A DNA stretch of 64,000 nt from Bacteroidota bacterium. Lineage in GTDB: Bacteria; Bacteroidota; Bacteroidia; AKYH767-A; OLB10. Positions within the stretch are counted from its first letter, which is position 1, and each line of letters begins with the position of its first letter. Location of the stretch: the NCBI GenBank assembly GCA_016717325.1, contig JADKFV010000054.1:62001-126000 (forward strand), written 5' to 3'. Of this stretch, positions 9,272-19,243 are shown one piece after another. The notes beneath the pieces are model-generated. The model worked only from the letters and a program-made list of their open reading frames with translations. It had not been told where the DNA came from and made no database searches. The position numbers and the translations under genes are program-made.

Positions 9272-10715
9272 ATGAAAAACGTATTTCTCATAGTTGTTAC
9301 ATTTTATGTTTAGTTGGGTTAGTGCCCAAAACCTGGTGCTCAACCCCAGCTTCGAAACCTTTGCTCCTTGCCCTGTTGGGCCTGGTGAATTTATCAATGC
9401 ACAAAATTGGGACGATGCCAACTCGGGTGCCGACTCTACCTCATCGCCCGATTTGTATGCCGCCTGTTCGTGGCAAATAGGTGGTGTAAACAGTCCTGCG
9501 GCATTGCTTGGTTATCAGCCATCGCGTACAGGATTTGCACATGCCGGCATTATAAATTACGAAGCCGTTTCGTTGTTTGGTTGTGTGCAACTTTTTAGCG
9601 ATAACTACCGTGAGTATATACGAGGTGAATTGTCATCGCCACTGCAGGCGGGCACGCAATACGATGTATCGTTTTATGTGAACCTTGCCAACAATGCAAA
9701 GTTTGCGGTGAGTAACATGGGGGTGTATTTTAGCACAACTGCAGTGTCACAAAATTTCGGCACTCAACCCGGACCTATGCAACAGACGCCACAATTAACT
9801 TACACTGGAGTTTTACTTGATGATACTGCGCAATGGAAATTGCTTACCTGGAATTATACCGCAACAGGTGGCGAAAAATATTTTGTGATAGGAAATTTTG
9901 ATAACGACAATGGCACCAATGACCAATGTGTAAATGCAAATAGTTTTTTCCCTTATGCCTATTATTTTATTGATGATGTAAGTGTAGTTGCACTAACCTC
10001 CGCTGCCCCAATTGTAAATTTTGCTGCCAGCGATTCTGTTTTTTGCGAAAAACAAAGTATAGATTTTACCGACCTCAGCACCAATAATCCTACAATGTGG
10101 CAATGGACTTTTGCCGGTGCAAACCCTGCTACATCCACAATGCAAAATCCGGCCGGGATATATTATCCTACATATGGTACGTTTGCTGTTTCACTTGTAG
10201 CATGTAATGCAGCCGGTTGCGATTCGCTATTTTACAACACCTTCATTACCGAATTGCAAAGCCCGCCAACGCCAACAGTAACTGTAAACGGTAGTTTATT
10301 ATGTGCTTCGGCAGCAGCAAATTATGCTTGGTACGAAACTTCAAATCTTAGTTTGATATTATCGACCTTGCAATGTTATCAACCTACAATGCCGGGAAAT
10401 TATTTTGTAATAGTTAGCGATAGTAATGAATGCAGCACTCCATCGGCAAGTGTGGCTATTACTTCGGTGCAAAATAATTTCAGTACAGATTGTATTGCAA
10501 TAAATAAATTAGGCATCAATATTTTTGAAATAAAAAACAACTGCTCTCATCAAAATATAAGTTGCACCATTATGGATGTTACCGGAAAAATAATTGACGT
10601 ATTTGAAACGAACGGTAAACACGTTTTCGATTTACAAAACGTTTCGACAGGAATTTATTTTTTGAAATATAATGCAAAAGAAATGTCTGGTGTAGTGAAG
10701 ATGGCCGTGTATTAA
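9272..10715 (+). CDS. PKD-domain T9SS type A protein, frame disrupted in signal peptide
   Basis: About 480 residues once the frame is corrected. ATG 9272 begins a signal peptide, but the frame hits TAG after 13 codons. Removing one T from 9302-9305 gives MKNVFLIVVTFMFSWVSAQ running into the long frame. The mature part has an NPSFE-type jelly-roll domain (NLVLNPSFETFAPCP; VSFYVNLANNAKF, FFIDD-like end), a PKD domain (~240-320, FTDLSTNNPTMWQWTFAGAN), an Ig-like module and a C-terminal sorting domain (FDLQNVSTGIYFLKYN). PKD and sorting regions match the gene at 45982. Likely a surface binding protein; the ligand is unknown. Confidence 0.85.
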
Positions 10716-10815
10716 TTCAGCCGAAATTTTTTGCATTTGCGTTACAGCTTTTATTTGCCTCACATAATTGCTTCTTCATACGTATATGTTTTTATAACCA
10801 ATTAAAACACATTCT

Positions 10816-12507
10816 ATGAAATCAAAATTACTCATCATCATTTTTTTGTTTGTTTTTCTAAAAGGTCAATCGCAAGTATTGACTTATAAGAACACACCTG
10901 CAAATCCCGTTGATACTGCATGCATAAACAATAACAATGTAAATGTGCTGTGGCTGCCACAATGGGAAGTATACCAAACCTACAATGATATGTGGGATGG
11001 CCCGCGCGATACAACGCTTTGTACCGATGCATTTGATAGCACAGGATTTGCGGGAGGGCTTATCGATTTTAATGCTGTAGACAATTCTCGCATTGTTTTT
11101 TTTCGATTGAAAACCGAAAGCATGGCACCCATTATTCTCGACTCCAACAATATTTTCAAATTTGAATTATTCTCATACTCATCGGCAAATTTATTGCTCG
11201 ATACTGTGAATCAATGCAATGGAGGAAATTGCACCGGCATACTTACCGGCATAGAAATTCCAGATAGCGCAGGCTTAGGAAATAGTATGCGTTGGACAGA
11301 TACAAAAATTCAATATCAGCCACTTACCTGTGTATACAATATGTACTGCATACCTACCGAATATTTCTATAACAACAATGTGCTTAAAGAATTTATTGTA
11401 AAAGTAAAAGGGGCAGGTAATAATTTGAATCAGGTTTTTAAAATTCTTGATTTAGCTGTTTATCAAAATATGGATAAGCCGAACCAATTATACGATTCGA
11501 CCGATTTTATTCCCTATAATGTTGGGCCACTTAATTACACGCTAGTGAACTTTAGTACTTACATTCAAGATTTTTTGGTGTTGCATGATAGCACTACCTA
11601 CCCAAATGCAAATCAAATTTCATACATCGATGTTTATCCTATTCCAAACACTTCAAATCAATCGATTATTAATATTGATGTATTAGGTAGTTTATACTTT
11701 CAGCCATTTGCAGAATTGCGTGGTGGCTTGATTGCCGGGGGAACACAACGCCACAATATTAACTTGCAACTGAGTGGCGGCAATATTTGCCTCACAGGTT
11801 TTGTAGAGGTGATGTTTACAGGGGGGAATAAATTTACATATAATAAAGGCGAAATTAATTTTTTGGCACACAATGCTTGCATGGCTTTTGGCGATGGTGG
11901 GGAATTAAACGTGGCGGAAAATTCTATTTTTGACTATGGCAAACAAGGAATAGGAATGATGGCCTTACGTACCGGAGCAAAAATAAATATTGCTTCAAAT
12001 AGTTCTTTGGTAATACACAATCACATCAATATGTACGAGTATAGCTACGATGCCACACCACAAAATATTTACATGACCTTAAATAAAGGCAGTAAACTTA
12101 TTTTTGCGCCTGGCTCGCAACTCACCAATTGGTTTAGCAAAGACAGTACAATGCAACTTGTAGTAACCCTGAATGGCGGTGAGCTTGACGACAGCGGCTT
12201 AAGCAATGCAGATAAAAAATTAATTAAGCGAGTGTATCCACCAACTGTAAACAATACAAATGAGCAACTACTTATTTTCAACAGCGGTAATGATGGCAAA
12301 TTAACATTCAAATATAAAGCAACAAATGCCGGTGGTATAACCTACACTGTATACGCTGGCAATGGTTCCATTATTTATCAATCGTATGTAACAACTAGTC
12401 AAGGCGAAAATATTATTGTTTGCGATTTTGTAAATAAGAGCCATAGTACATATGTGCTCGATGTAAACGATGGTGTATCAAAAGTATCACAACAATTTTT
12501 TTATTAA
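10816..12507 (+). CDS. Secreted protein of unknown function
   Basis: A 563-residue protein with a clear signal peptide (MKSKLLIIIFLFVFLKGQSQ). I do not recognise the family. The middle (residues ~280-430) is Gly/Asn-rich with short beta-strand repeats (INLQLSGGNICLTGFVEVMF, GELNVAENSIFDYG), suggesting a beta-helix or beta-sandwich. The last ~80 residues (LTFKYKATNAGGITYTVYAG ... STYVLDVNDG) have the strand pattern of a sorting domain but lack the usual N-P-x motif. The next gene starts 20 bases after its stop, so the two are probably cotranscribed. Confidence 0.7.
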   Translation: MKSKLLIIIFLFVFLKGQSQVLTYKNTPANPVDTACINNNNVNVLWLPQWEVYQTYNDMWDGPRDTTLCTDAFDSTGFAGGLIDFNAVDNSRIVFFRLKTESMAPIILDSNNIFKFELFSYSSANLLLDTVNQCNGGNCTGILTGIEIPDSAGLGNSMRWTDTKIQYQPLTCVYNMYCIPTEYFYNNNVLKEFIVKVKGAGNNLNQVFKILDLAVYQNMDKPNQLYDSTDFIPYNVGPLNYTLVNFSTYIQDFLVLHDSTTYPNANQISYIDVYPIPNTSNQSIINIDVLGSLYFQPFAELRGGLIAGGTQRHNINLQLSGGNICLTGFVEVMFTGGNKFTYNKGEINFLAHNACMAFGDGGELNVAENSIFDYGKQGIGMMALRTGAKINIASNSSLVIHNHINMYEYSYDATPQNIYMTLNKGSKLIFAPGSQLTNWFSKDSTMQLVVTLNGGELDDSGLSNADKKLIKRVYPPTVNNTNEQLLIFNSGNDGKLTFKYKATNAGGITYTVYAGNGSIIYQSYVTTSQGENIIVCDFVNKSHSTYVLDVNDGVSKVSQQFFY

Positions 12508-12527
12508 AAATTCTTAAAAATTCTGTA

Positions 12528-13466
12528 ATGAAAAAATCTATGTTCTTGCTCATAATCATTTGTGCGCTTACAACCAAAAGGACAAAGGCGCAGCAATATC
12601 AGCCAATGCCCTCTGCCGATGCTGTATGGTGTGGCGACAGGGGTTTTATTTATTCAGCCTTACAAGGATATGAATATCATACATACACTTACCAGCAATT
12701 TATTATTGGCGATACAATTGTAAATAATGTGCCGTACCACAAGCTATATGAGAGTGGGTTGTTTAACTGGTTCACCATACCAATTGGGCCGGGTGGTAGT
12801 AGCGGGTCGTCATACTATTACAAACAATATAAAGGATGCTTTCGCGAGCTCAACAAAAAAATTTGGTTTATGGAATCAAACATATCAGCCGAGGTGTTGC
12901 TTTACGATTTTAATTTAAATGTTGGCGATGCATTGCCCTTTACACATGTGAACAGTCCTGCGATGCTAAAAATCACAAGCATCGATTCGGTTTTGGTGGG
13001 TGCAGTGTTTCACAAAAAATACAATATAAGCACCATCGATACTTTACAATGGCCAACGAATTTCGAATATGCTTCTATTATAGAAGGGGTGAGTAGCACA
13101 CATGGCTTGACCTGGACTTTGGAACCTTATTTCGAAAATCACGGTGCGCTTTTTTCGTTCAAGTTGAATGGCATGGTGTTGTATCCTGATACCGTAACAA
13201 GTTGCGAAATTACCGGGATAGAGAATTTCGAAAATACGAATAAAGGGGTTTATATTTTTCCTAATCCGGCATCGAAGCACATTACTGTTAAACTAAATAA
13301 TGCCCGGGATTTAAATTCTAAAATATTAATTTACGATCTGCTTGGCAATACTGTATTTGAAAAACAGGCAACCATGCAGGTTGAAAGTATAGATGTAAGC
13401 ACACTTGTAAAAGGAATATATTTAGTTCGATTTGGAAACGAAACAGAAAAACTTGTAATAAATTGA
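12528..13466 (+). CDS. T9SS type A secreted protein of unknown function
   Basis: A 312-residue protein with a signal peptide (to ~residue 21, TKAQQ) and a C-terminal type A sorting domain (GVYIFPNPASKHITVKLNN ... IDVSTLVKGIYLVRFGN). The middle (AVWCGDRGFIYSALQGYEYH, FRELNKKIWFMESN, LLYDFNLNVGD) resembles uncharacterised Bacteroidota exported proteins that carry the LYDFNL signature. Last gene of the plus-strand run; a bidirectional terminator lies between it and the convergent protease gene. Confidence 0.8.
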   Translation: MKKSMFLLIIICALTTKRTKAQQYQPMPSADAVWCGDRGFIYSALQGYEYHTYTYQQFIIGDTIVNNVPYHKLYESGLFNWFTIPIGPGGSSGSSYYYKQYKGCFRELNKKIWFMESNISAEVLLYDFNLNVGDALPFTHVNSPAMLKITSIDSVLVGAVFHKKYNISTIDTLQWPTNFEYASIIEGVSSTHGLTWTLEPYFENHGALFSFKLNGMVLYPDTVTSCEITGIENFENTNKGVYIFPNPASKHITVKLNNARDLNSKILIYDLLGNTVFEKQATMQVESIDVSTLVKGIYLVRFGNETEKLVIN

Positions 13467-13655
13467 TGTTGAGGGTTTAATTTTCATCTCACACCATGCA
13501 TCAGCACTAGGCACTTTGTAAAAAACAAATCAATATTGTTTGGCTTTGTTAAATGTAAAAGATTTGCCGAAAATAAATTGCAAGTTACAAGCACAAACAT
13601 TGCCGCTTAACGTTAAATATTTTATTGGATTTTTTTTTGCAGTACAGAGTATTTA

Positions 13656-13704
13656 TTTGCCAAGTGCCTTGCACTTGGCAAACGGAGAGGCCACCGCCTC
13701 CCGC
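13656..13704. repeat. REP-like double palindrome between convergent genes
   Basis: A perfect 11-base stem (TTTGCCAAGTG at 13656-13666, CACTTGGCAAA at 13672-13682) with a 5-base loop is followed by a GC-rich imperfect stem (GAGAGGC / GCCTCCC). Both are far richer in GC than the surroundings and have no U-tract. It lies in the 332-base gap 13467-13798, which otherwise holds only the terminator at 13750-13781. Confidence 0.6.
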
Positions 13705-13749
13705 AATAAAAATTAATTTCTCGAAAACTGACGTGAAAATAAAGCCCAA

Positions 13750-13781
13750 AAAAAAACTCCGATATACATCGGAGTTTTTTT
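13750..13781. terminator. Bidirectional intrinsic terminator
   Basis: A perfect 14-base stem (13750-13763 with 13768-13781) around ATAC. Its arms begin with an A-run and end with a T-run, so it can terminate transcripts from both convergent genes (12528 on plus, 13799 on minus). Confidence 0.9.
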
Positions 13782-13798
13782 CAAATATTATTGTTCGA

Positions 13799-15739
13799 TT
13801 ATTCTTTTACCACTTTCACTTTTAAGTTTTCGGTGCCGGTAAATACATCAACAAAGTAAACTCCTTGTTGTAAATTTTCGATGTTGATAGATGATACATT
13901 GCTTCCTTCAACTACGTTTACAGGAACAGTCATTACAATTTTGCCAAGCAAATCGGTAACGGTGATAGAGCCTTGTGTAGCCATTTCACCGGCATACATA
14001 AATGCGATATCGCTGGTTGCAGGATTTGGAAATGCATTGATGTCGGAAGCCGATGATAATTTATTTGTACCATCATTAGCCTGCATCATTTTTACAAAAT
14101 TTGTACTGCTAACATTTACACGTAATTTATAGCATGATGTAGCACTGAATGCACCGCCATAACCATATACTCTTACTTTATATGTTGCTGCCGAAGTAGC
14201 ATTGTAAACTATGTTTTCATCGGATGTACCGCCAAGTTGCGAAGTTGCTAAAGTAGAATTACCGTTTGATAATAACTTTACATCATAATCGAAAGGCAAT
14301 TGCGATAGCGTAACTTTTATTTTTGTATTTGGCGATACAGTTGTGAATTTGAAAAAGTCTACATCGGTTGGTGTGCCTATCAACGCATAAATATCTGTAT
14401 TGGTTGCAATCACTTTTGCTGTAGAACTTGTGTTATTACTTTCGTAGATATCGCCTGTGCATGAGCCACCTGCCGATGTAGTAGTGAATGTGCCCGATGC
14501 GCTGAAAGTACCCGTTGCGCCACTGCAAACTGCCTGTACCTGAAACTCATAATTAGTGCCGGCTACTAAACCTGTTATACCCTTACTTGTTGTTGTTGAA
14601 GTGGTGCTTGTCCAAGCGCCTGCACCAACCGCACGGTACTGTACATTATAAGAAAGTGCACCACTCACTGCGCCCCAGTTAAGTGTTGCAGTTGTTTGTG
14701 TTATCGAAGTTGCCAATAAACCTGCCGCAGTGCCGCAACCGCCTGATGTGGGAGGCGTGCATCCCAATGAAGTTTTTAGTGCAACACGGCTACCATTCAT
14801 TGTGGCGTCTATGCGCACACTTTGTCCGGCAGTAAGCATATTCATACATGCATCGTCAGTATAATCCATGTAGTTCATAAACATATCGCCATTAGGACCA
14901 TTGCTGCACGATACTGTTGGAAACACAGGGCAGCCATAATTTTCATCACCTTGATTTGGAGTGTCACTTACTAAATCGCTACCTGTGCATGCAGTACCAT
15001 CATCGCCCCATATATGATACAATCCTAAATAGTGGCCTACTTCGTGCGTTAGCGTACGACCTAAGTGATAAGGTGTTGATGTGCCGGGTGCCGATGGTCC
15101 GCCAATGCTACCTGTTAAGCAAACTACACCATCGGTAGATGCAGCCCCACCGGGAAACTGCGCATAACCCAACAAACCGCCACTGAGATTACAAACCCAT
15201 ATATTCAGATAAGAGCCTGCAGGCCATGCATCGTTACCACCTTGCGATGAAAATTTTGCCGGATTGCCAGTTGAACTAAACGAAGTTTTTGTTGTGGATT
15301 TGCGAACGATTCCTGTTGTAGCATTACCACTTGGATCGCGTTGCGCCAAACAGAATTGTACATTGGTTGCAGAGGCAACACCCGTAAATGCTGATGGTGT
15401 GCTTCCGGCATCGGCATTGAGGCGGGCGTAGTCTTTATTCAACACATCGAGTTGCGCAAGAATGCGCGCATCCGAAATGTTTTGTGCTGTAGTATTGTAC
15501 AACACATGAAATACAACCGGTATAGTTGTAATAGCATTCACTTTGTTGTTTTGGTGCTCAGCCACATATGCTGCCACAGCCGATTCTGCCTGATCCATCC
15601 GTTGTTTAAGCGAAGGATCGTTTTGCAATTGTTCGTTCAACACATCCATAGTGCCACATGAGCGATGAGGATGCTGTGCTTGGGCGGCCATGTTTAAAAA
15701 CAAAGCGACACCAAATCCGAGGAGGAATTTTTTAATCAT
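13799..15739 (-). CDS. Secreted M43 (pappalysin-like) metalloprotease with FN3, PPC and T9SS domains
   Basis: A 646-residue zinc metalloprotease precursor. I chose ATG 15739 (MIKKFLLGFGVALFLNMAAQA) because it opens a signal peptide; the frame extends 17 codons upstream. A propeptide and the M43 catalytic domain carry HEVGHYLGLYH (HExxHxxGxxH) and the Met-turn MNYMDYTDDACM. Then come a fibronectin type III module (TATLNWGAVSGALSYNVQYR), a pre-peptidase C-terminal domain (DIYALIGTPTDVDFFKF) and a type A sorting domain (NAFPNPATSDIAFMYAG). It is probably secreted through T9SS and anchored or released for protein degradation. Paralogue at 29288. Confidence 0.92.
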   Translation of the reverse strand: MIKKFLLGFGVALFLNMAAQAQHPHRSCGTMDVLNEQLQNDPSLKQRMDQAESAVAAYVAEHQNNKVNAITTIPVVFHVLYNTTAQNISDARILAQLDVLNKDYARLNADAGSTPSAFTGVASATNVQFCLAQRDPSGNATTGIVRKSTTKTSFSSTGNPAKFSSQGGNDAWPAGSYLNIWVCNLSGGLLGYAQFPGGAASTDGVVCLTGSIGGPSAPGTSTPYHLGRTLTHEVGHYLGLYHIWGDDGTACTGSDLVSDTPNQGDENYGCPVFPTVSCSNGPNGDMFMNYMDYTDDACMNMLTAGQSVRIDATMNGSRVALKTSLGCTPPTSGGCGTAAGLLATSITQTTATLNWGAVSGALSYNVQYRAVGAGAWTSTTSTTTSKGITGLVAGTNYEFQVQAVCSGATGTFSASGTFTTTSAGGSCTGDIYESNNTSSTAKVIATNTDIYALIGTPTDVDFFKFTTVSPNTKIKVTLSQLPFDYDVKLLSNGNSTLATSQLGGTSDENIVYNATSAATYKVRVYGYGGAFSATSCYKLRVNVSSTNFVKMMQANDGTNKLSSASDINAFPNPATSDIAFMYAGEMATQGSITVTDLLGKIVMTVPVNVVEGSNVSSINIENLQQGVYFVDVFTGTENLKVKVVKE

Positions 15740-15871
15740 ATTATAAAATTTTAAAATTGTTTGGAGCGTGAATATAAGACAATTGTTCAATCCAAAACAT
15801 TCTTTTACTTTTTTCTACAATAAATTATTATTGCACGGAAAAAAAACTCCGATTAACATTATTGAAATTTT

Positions 15872-17416
15872 TTATTCTACAACAACTTTTGCTGTCTGTG
15901 TATTTGATGCCGATATTAATTGCAAATAATAAATGCCGGGTTTAAATGATGTTGTATTCACTTGCATAATATTCGCGTTTACAGTTTGTGTAGCAGCGAA
16001 ATCATTTACCATCCTGCCGCTGGCATCTATAAGATTAATATTATACTGCTCAATGTCTGCTAAAGAAATTGTAAAATAATCACGTGCCGGGTTTGGATAT
16101 ACGTTCACTGTTGGTGTAGTTGTGTTGATAGATACTTTTTCTGTTTGCGAATAAGTAAACGCGCCATTAACATCTGTTTGTTTTAATCGGTAATAAGAAA
16201 CACCGTTGTAAGGATTCAAATCGTTGAAGGAATAATTTAAAACCTTTGTCGAATTACCCGCAGCTTTTACTTGTCCCGCTTCTTCAAAATCAATTCCATT
16301 TTTACTGCGCTCTACGGTAAAGTAGTCGTTGTTGGTTTCGCTGGCTGTTGCCCAATTGCATAATACTGTTTCGTTATTTTTTGCTTCGGCTTCGAATGAG
16401 ATTAATGATATTGGCAATGGCGAAGAAGCAAGGGCCACTGCCCACGGGCCAAAACCCGTATAGGCAACACCGGGTATAACTACGCTTTGTGTTGTAGGGT
16501 TTGATTGTCCCGAAAGTGCAGTTTGCCACGCCTTAGGAGCGGCAATCCAACGTTGTGCCCTCGGGCTTACATTTCCATTTGCAGCATTTTCGGTTGCAGC
16601 CCATGTGAATGTAAATGTTGCCGTTGGTGTTCCTGTATTATCAATTTCCCAAAACCTGTCAACAGTGTTAGCACTATTATCAAGGCCAAGGTTATTTCTG
16701 ATATGCTTTACTGAATCGGGCGTAAAAGGAAGCGGCAAATTATTTGGTGTAGTAGCGTATGTACTTACCGTTACATTGCCTGCATTGCCCGATGTGAGGT
16801 TGTAGCTAAATGGAATTTGCACTCCGGCAGCGTTGCCAAATGGAATGGTATGTATTCCGGTGACAGCATTTATGCTCCAAATTATTTTTGATGAATTGTT
16901 TGTTTGCTCGCTGGTAATAAACCCGGTAGTAAATGAAATTGCTGTTGAATTTGGATTTAGAATTGAAAGCGATTTTGAGTTGAGAATTAAATTACGCGCA
17001 CCAATATTGAGAATGCCTGTATTGAAACTACCACCAACTGTTGTGTTAATTAACAGCGATTTTGAACCTGTGCCAAGCAATGTAAGGTTATTAAATGTAG
17101 TTGAACTTGTGCCACCAATTGTTTGATTGGCACCATTTAAAATTACTGTACCTATCGAAGTGCCAAAACAGTTGTTTGCTGCATTGTGAATCCAATTTCC
17201 GCTTAAATCAATTGTGCCGGCATTAGCTATTGTTGCTCCATTTTGATTTTGCACATCGCCCTGTATTGTAAGCTGCGTGCCACTTGTAATTGTTAGTGTT
17301 ATATTATCGTTTGTGAGTAATTGGCAAAAACAAGTTTGCACATGGCATATTAAAAACATGGCAATAAACATAAATTTAAAACTTGCACTGAATCTTTTTC
17401 TGATAGTATTTTCCAT
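15872..17416 (-). CDS. T9SS type A surface protein (paralogue of 51527 gene)
   Basis: A 514-residue exported protein. The signal peptide ends near TCFCQ (residue ~32). The N-terminal half is a Thr/Asn/Gly-rich beta-strand repeat region (LTIQGDVQNQNGATIANAG, GTIDLSGNWIHNAANNCFG, FNNLTLLGTGSKSL). A linker PLPISLISFEAEAKNNETVL introduces the FN3-like LCNWATASETNNDYFTVERS module, typical of many Bacteroidota cargo proteins, and a sorting domain follows (NVYPNPARDYFTIS ... FKPGIYYLQLI). The gene at 51527 has the same architecture and near-identical motifs. Molecular role unknown. Confidence 0.85.
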   Translation of the reverse strand: MENTIRKRFSASFKFMFIAMFLICHVQTCFCQLLTNDNITLTITSGTQLTIQGDVQNQNGATIANAGTIDLSGNWIHNAANNCFGTSIGTVILNGANQTIGGTSSTTFNNLTLLGTGSKSLLINTTVGGSFNTGILNIGARNLILNSKSLSILNPNSTAISFTTGFITSEQTNNSSKIIWSINAVTGIHTIPFGNAAGVQIPFSYNLTSGNAGNVTVSTYATTPNNLPLPFTPDSVKHIRNNLGLDNSANTVDRFWEIDNTGTPTATFTFTWAATENAANGNVSPRAQRWIAAPKAWQTALSGQSNPTTQSVVIPGVAYTGFGPWAVALASSPLPISLISFEAEAKNNETVLCNWATASETNNDYFTVERSKNGIDFEEAGQVKAAGNSTKVLNYSFNDLNPYNGVSYYRLKQTDVNGAFTYSQTEKVSINTTTPTVNVYPNPARDYFTISLADIEQYNINLIDASGRMVNDFAATQTVNANIMQVNTTSFKPGIYYLQLISASNTQTAKVVVE

Positions 17417-17471
17417 TTGTAAAATTTTTATTTTGTTGAGAATTTCTTTTAAAAATAATTTCGAAAATGTT

Positions 17472-18965
17472 TTAGTTAGTGAGTCCTCTTTTTTTCATTT
17501 CCGCTTCTTCTTCCTTTGTTTTAATGGTGCTTACTTTCATTTTTACTTTGCCAAGCAATTGCTCGCGCTCTTGTGTAGAATAATTTTTGGCAACATTCAA
17601 TTGTGCAGGTGAAATTTTTGTGGCAGCTATCCAATTTATCATCAGATTTTGTACAGTTCCATTTGTAACTATTGTAAACCCTGTTGCACTTACATTTTTA
17701 ATACTCACTTGCATGTTACTGTTTATAGGCGTTACAGTAACTACCGGATATTTTCCGTTTGGTATCGATGCAGCAAAATTAGTATCGAACAATACTACTG
17801 CTTCATTACCCGAAACTATTTCGGCAACTCCTAAATCGCTAATTGTTTTTATAGCATTGGCAATTTTTTCGGCCTTTTCATCAAGCTCTTTTACAGAATT
17901 TACAAGCACATAAGTTAACGCACCATTGTTTACATCAAGATACGTTTCCCGATTATTTATTTCGCGTGCATTCGGTGTGTATTCAAACGAGCCTACCATG
18001 TATGGTGTAGCTTTTTGCAATTCCTGCGCTATCACGCCTACATAATACTCGCCCGCAGGTGTGCCGCCCTTGCCATTGTAACGGTAGTACACCGGATTGA
18101 TTTGCTTAATAGTTTCGAGTCCATCTTTAAAAGTATTTACATCATCTTTCAATCGTCCGTCCGATGCAATAGTCCATGTGTTTGTTCCGGGTTTTGCAGC
18201 ATCGTCAAATGCAAGTTGAAAATCATGCGTGGCATTATTATTCAAATTGATAGAAAATTGTGCCGAGTTTACATTGTTATTAAAATCGATAGTATTAGAA
18301 AAATCATTAAACCACTCTATGCTTCCTATTTGAGTGATTGTGCCCGATGAATTATTGTTGCGGCCACGGTATACAATAGTATCGAGAAAGGTGTTAACAA
18401 ACACATCGAGTTGCGCCAATGGTGTTGTAACGCCACCTATAGAAACACGGCCGTTTGCTTTCACTCGCATACGTTCAATATTTTTTGTTTTTGTTATCAC
18501 ATCAATCGAATCGGTGGTGCCAATAAAATTAGTGCCGGCAACAGTACCGGTATTGCCTGTAAGATTCCAAGCTGTAGCATTTGAAGCGAGCGGTTTCCAT
18601 ATTGGAGAATCAAAATAGAAAAACTGATCGGTAGTTGTTTCATAAACCAACAAGCCTTGTGCAGGCGAAAGTATGGCAAGGCGTTGTCCACTGGTCATGC
18701 GTGGTACAAGGAGACCCTTGCTTGTGCTGGTAAGATCCAACAATGCACTTGCGGCCGGGGTAGAATTATTTATGCCTACACTTTGCGCAAAGCTATTTTC
18801 AACAAATAATATCGAAACGAATAACAAAATGGCAATAGATATTCTCAGCTCCTTCTGAATTTTTAATGCCGAAATATTAGCAAAAAATTGTTCGCTTCCT
18901 TTGGTGATTTTCGATAAAGAAGTTCCTCTTCTTTCTGTTCCTTGTTTTGATTTTGTGTTTAACAT
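17472..18965 (-). CDS. Secreted fibre-like protein with S74 endosialidase-type chaperone domain
   Basis: A 497-residue protein with a long N-terminal extension (~42 residues) before the hydrophobic signal core (SIAILLFVSILFVENSFAQ). A tail-fibre-like region follows (VGINNSTPAASALLDLTSTS, GLLVPRMTSGQRLAI). From residue ~285 there is a peptidase S74 intramolecular chaperone: SDGRLKDDVNTFKDGLETIK, VGVIAQELQKATPYMV. The Ser and Lys five residues apart match the family's autocleavage dyad. The C-terminus (KTKEEEAEMKKRGLTN) is charged and not a typical sorting domain. Transcription probably starts in the shared leader at 18985-19102. Confidence 0.82.
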   Translation of the reverse strand: MLNTKSKQGTERRGTSLSKITKGSEQFFANISALKIQKELRISIAILLFVSILFVENSFAQSVGINNSTPAASALLDLTSTSKGLLVPRMTSGQRLAILSPAQGLLVYETTTDQFFYFDSPIWKPLASNATAWNLTGNTGTVAGTNFIGTTDSIDVITKTKNIERMRVKANGRVSIGGVTTPLAQLDVFVNTFLDTIVYRGRNNNSSGTITQIGSIEWFNDFSNTIDFNNNVNSAQFSINLNNNATHDFQLAFDDAAKPGTNTWTIASDGRLKDDVNTFKDGLETIKQINPVYYRYNGKGGTPAGEYYVGVIAQELQKATPYMVGSFEYTPNAREINNRETYLDVNNGALTYVLVNSVKELDEKAEKIANAIKTISDLGVAEIVSGNEAVVLFDTNFAASIPNGKYPVVTVTPINSNMQVSIKNVSATGFTIVTNGTVQNLMINWIAATKISPAQLNVAKNYSTQEREQLLGKVKMKVSTIKTKEEEAEMKKRGLTN

Positions 18966-18984
18966 CTTATTGTGGTTTTATTTT

Positions 18985-19102
18985 TTTTGCCTACTCTATA
19001 AGGTTTTCGGCTTACCCCTTTTTGTTATTTGATGAGGCAAACATATAGCGGCATGCAGGCATTATAAACCCATAATAAAAAGATGGCGGGTTCAAGTTGA
19101 TA
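18985..19102 (-). promoter_or_regulatory. Shared promoter/leader element, copy A
   Basis: About 115 bp, nearly identical to copies at 21175-21292 and 22539-22655, each directly upstream of a minus-strand gene. Read on the minus strand it contains an ATTAT-N6-ATAAT palindrome, a -33-like TTTA, 19 bases, the -7 element TATGTTTG (19038-19045), then a fully conserved leader AAAAAGGGGTAAGCCG and AAAACCTTATAGAGTAGGC. The start codon at 18965 lies 20 bases beyond. The leader can fold weakly (GUAAG with CUUAU, GCC with GGC). I recognise no riboswitch family. Confidence 0.75.
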
Positions 19103-19173
19103 TTTGGCAGTGATGATTTTAAATTCGGTATTGAGAAAATAAAAAAACTGAAGTACAAAAGGCAAATAATAAT

Positions 19174-19199
19174 AAAGCCCGGTTTTGGTAAACCGGGCT
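19174..19199 (-). terminator. Intrinsic terminator of the subtilisin gene
   Basis: A perfect 11-base stem (AAGCCCGGTTT at 19174-19184, AAACCGGGCTT at 19189-19199) with a TGGT loop. On the minus strand it is followed by a T-rich stretch, placing it 45 bases after the stop of the serine protease gene. Confidence 0.85.
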
Positions 19200-19243
19200 T
19201 CGAGCGAGCAACGGAGGATTTTAAAGATTAGTAATGGCTCTTA

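Noticed and set aside
15836..15856. Second terminator resembling the one at 13750
   Set aside because: Only one arm (AAAAAACTCCGAT) is present; the other arm is missing, so no stable stem forms.
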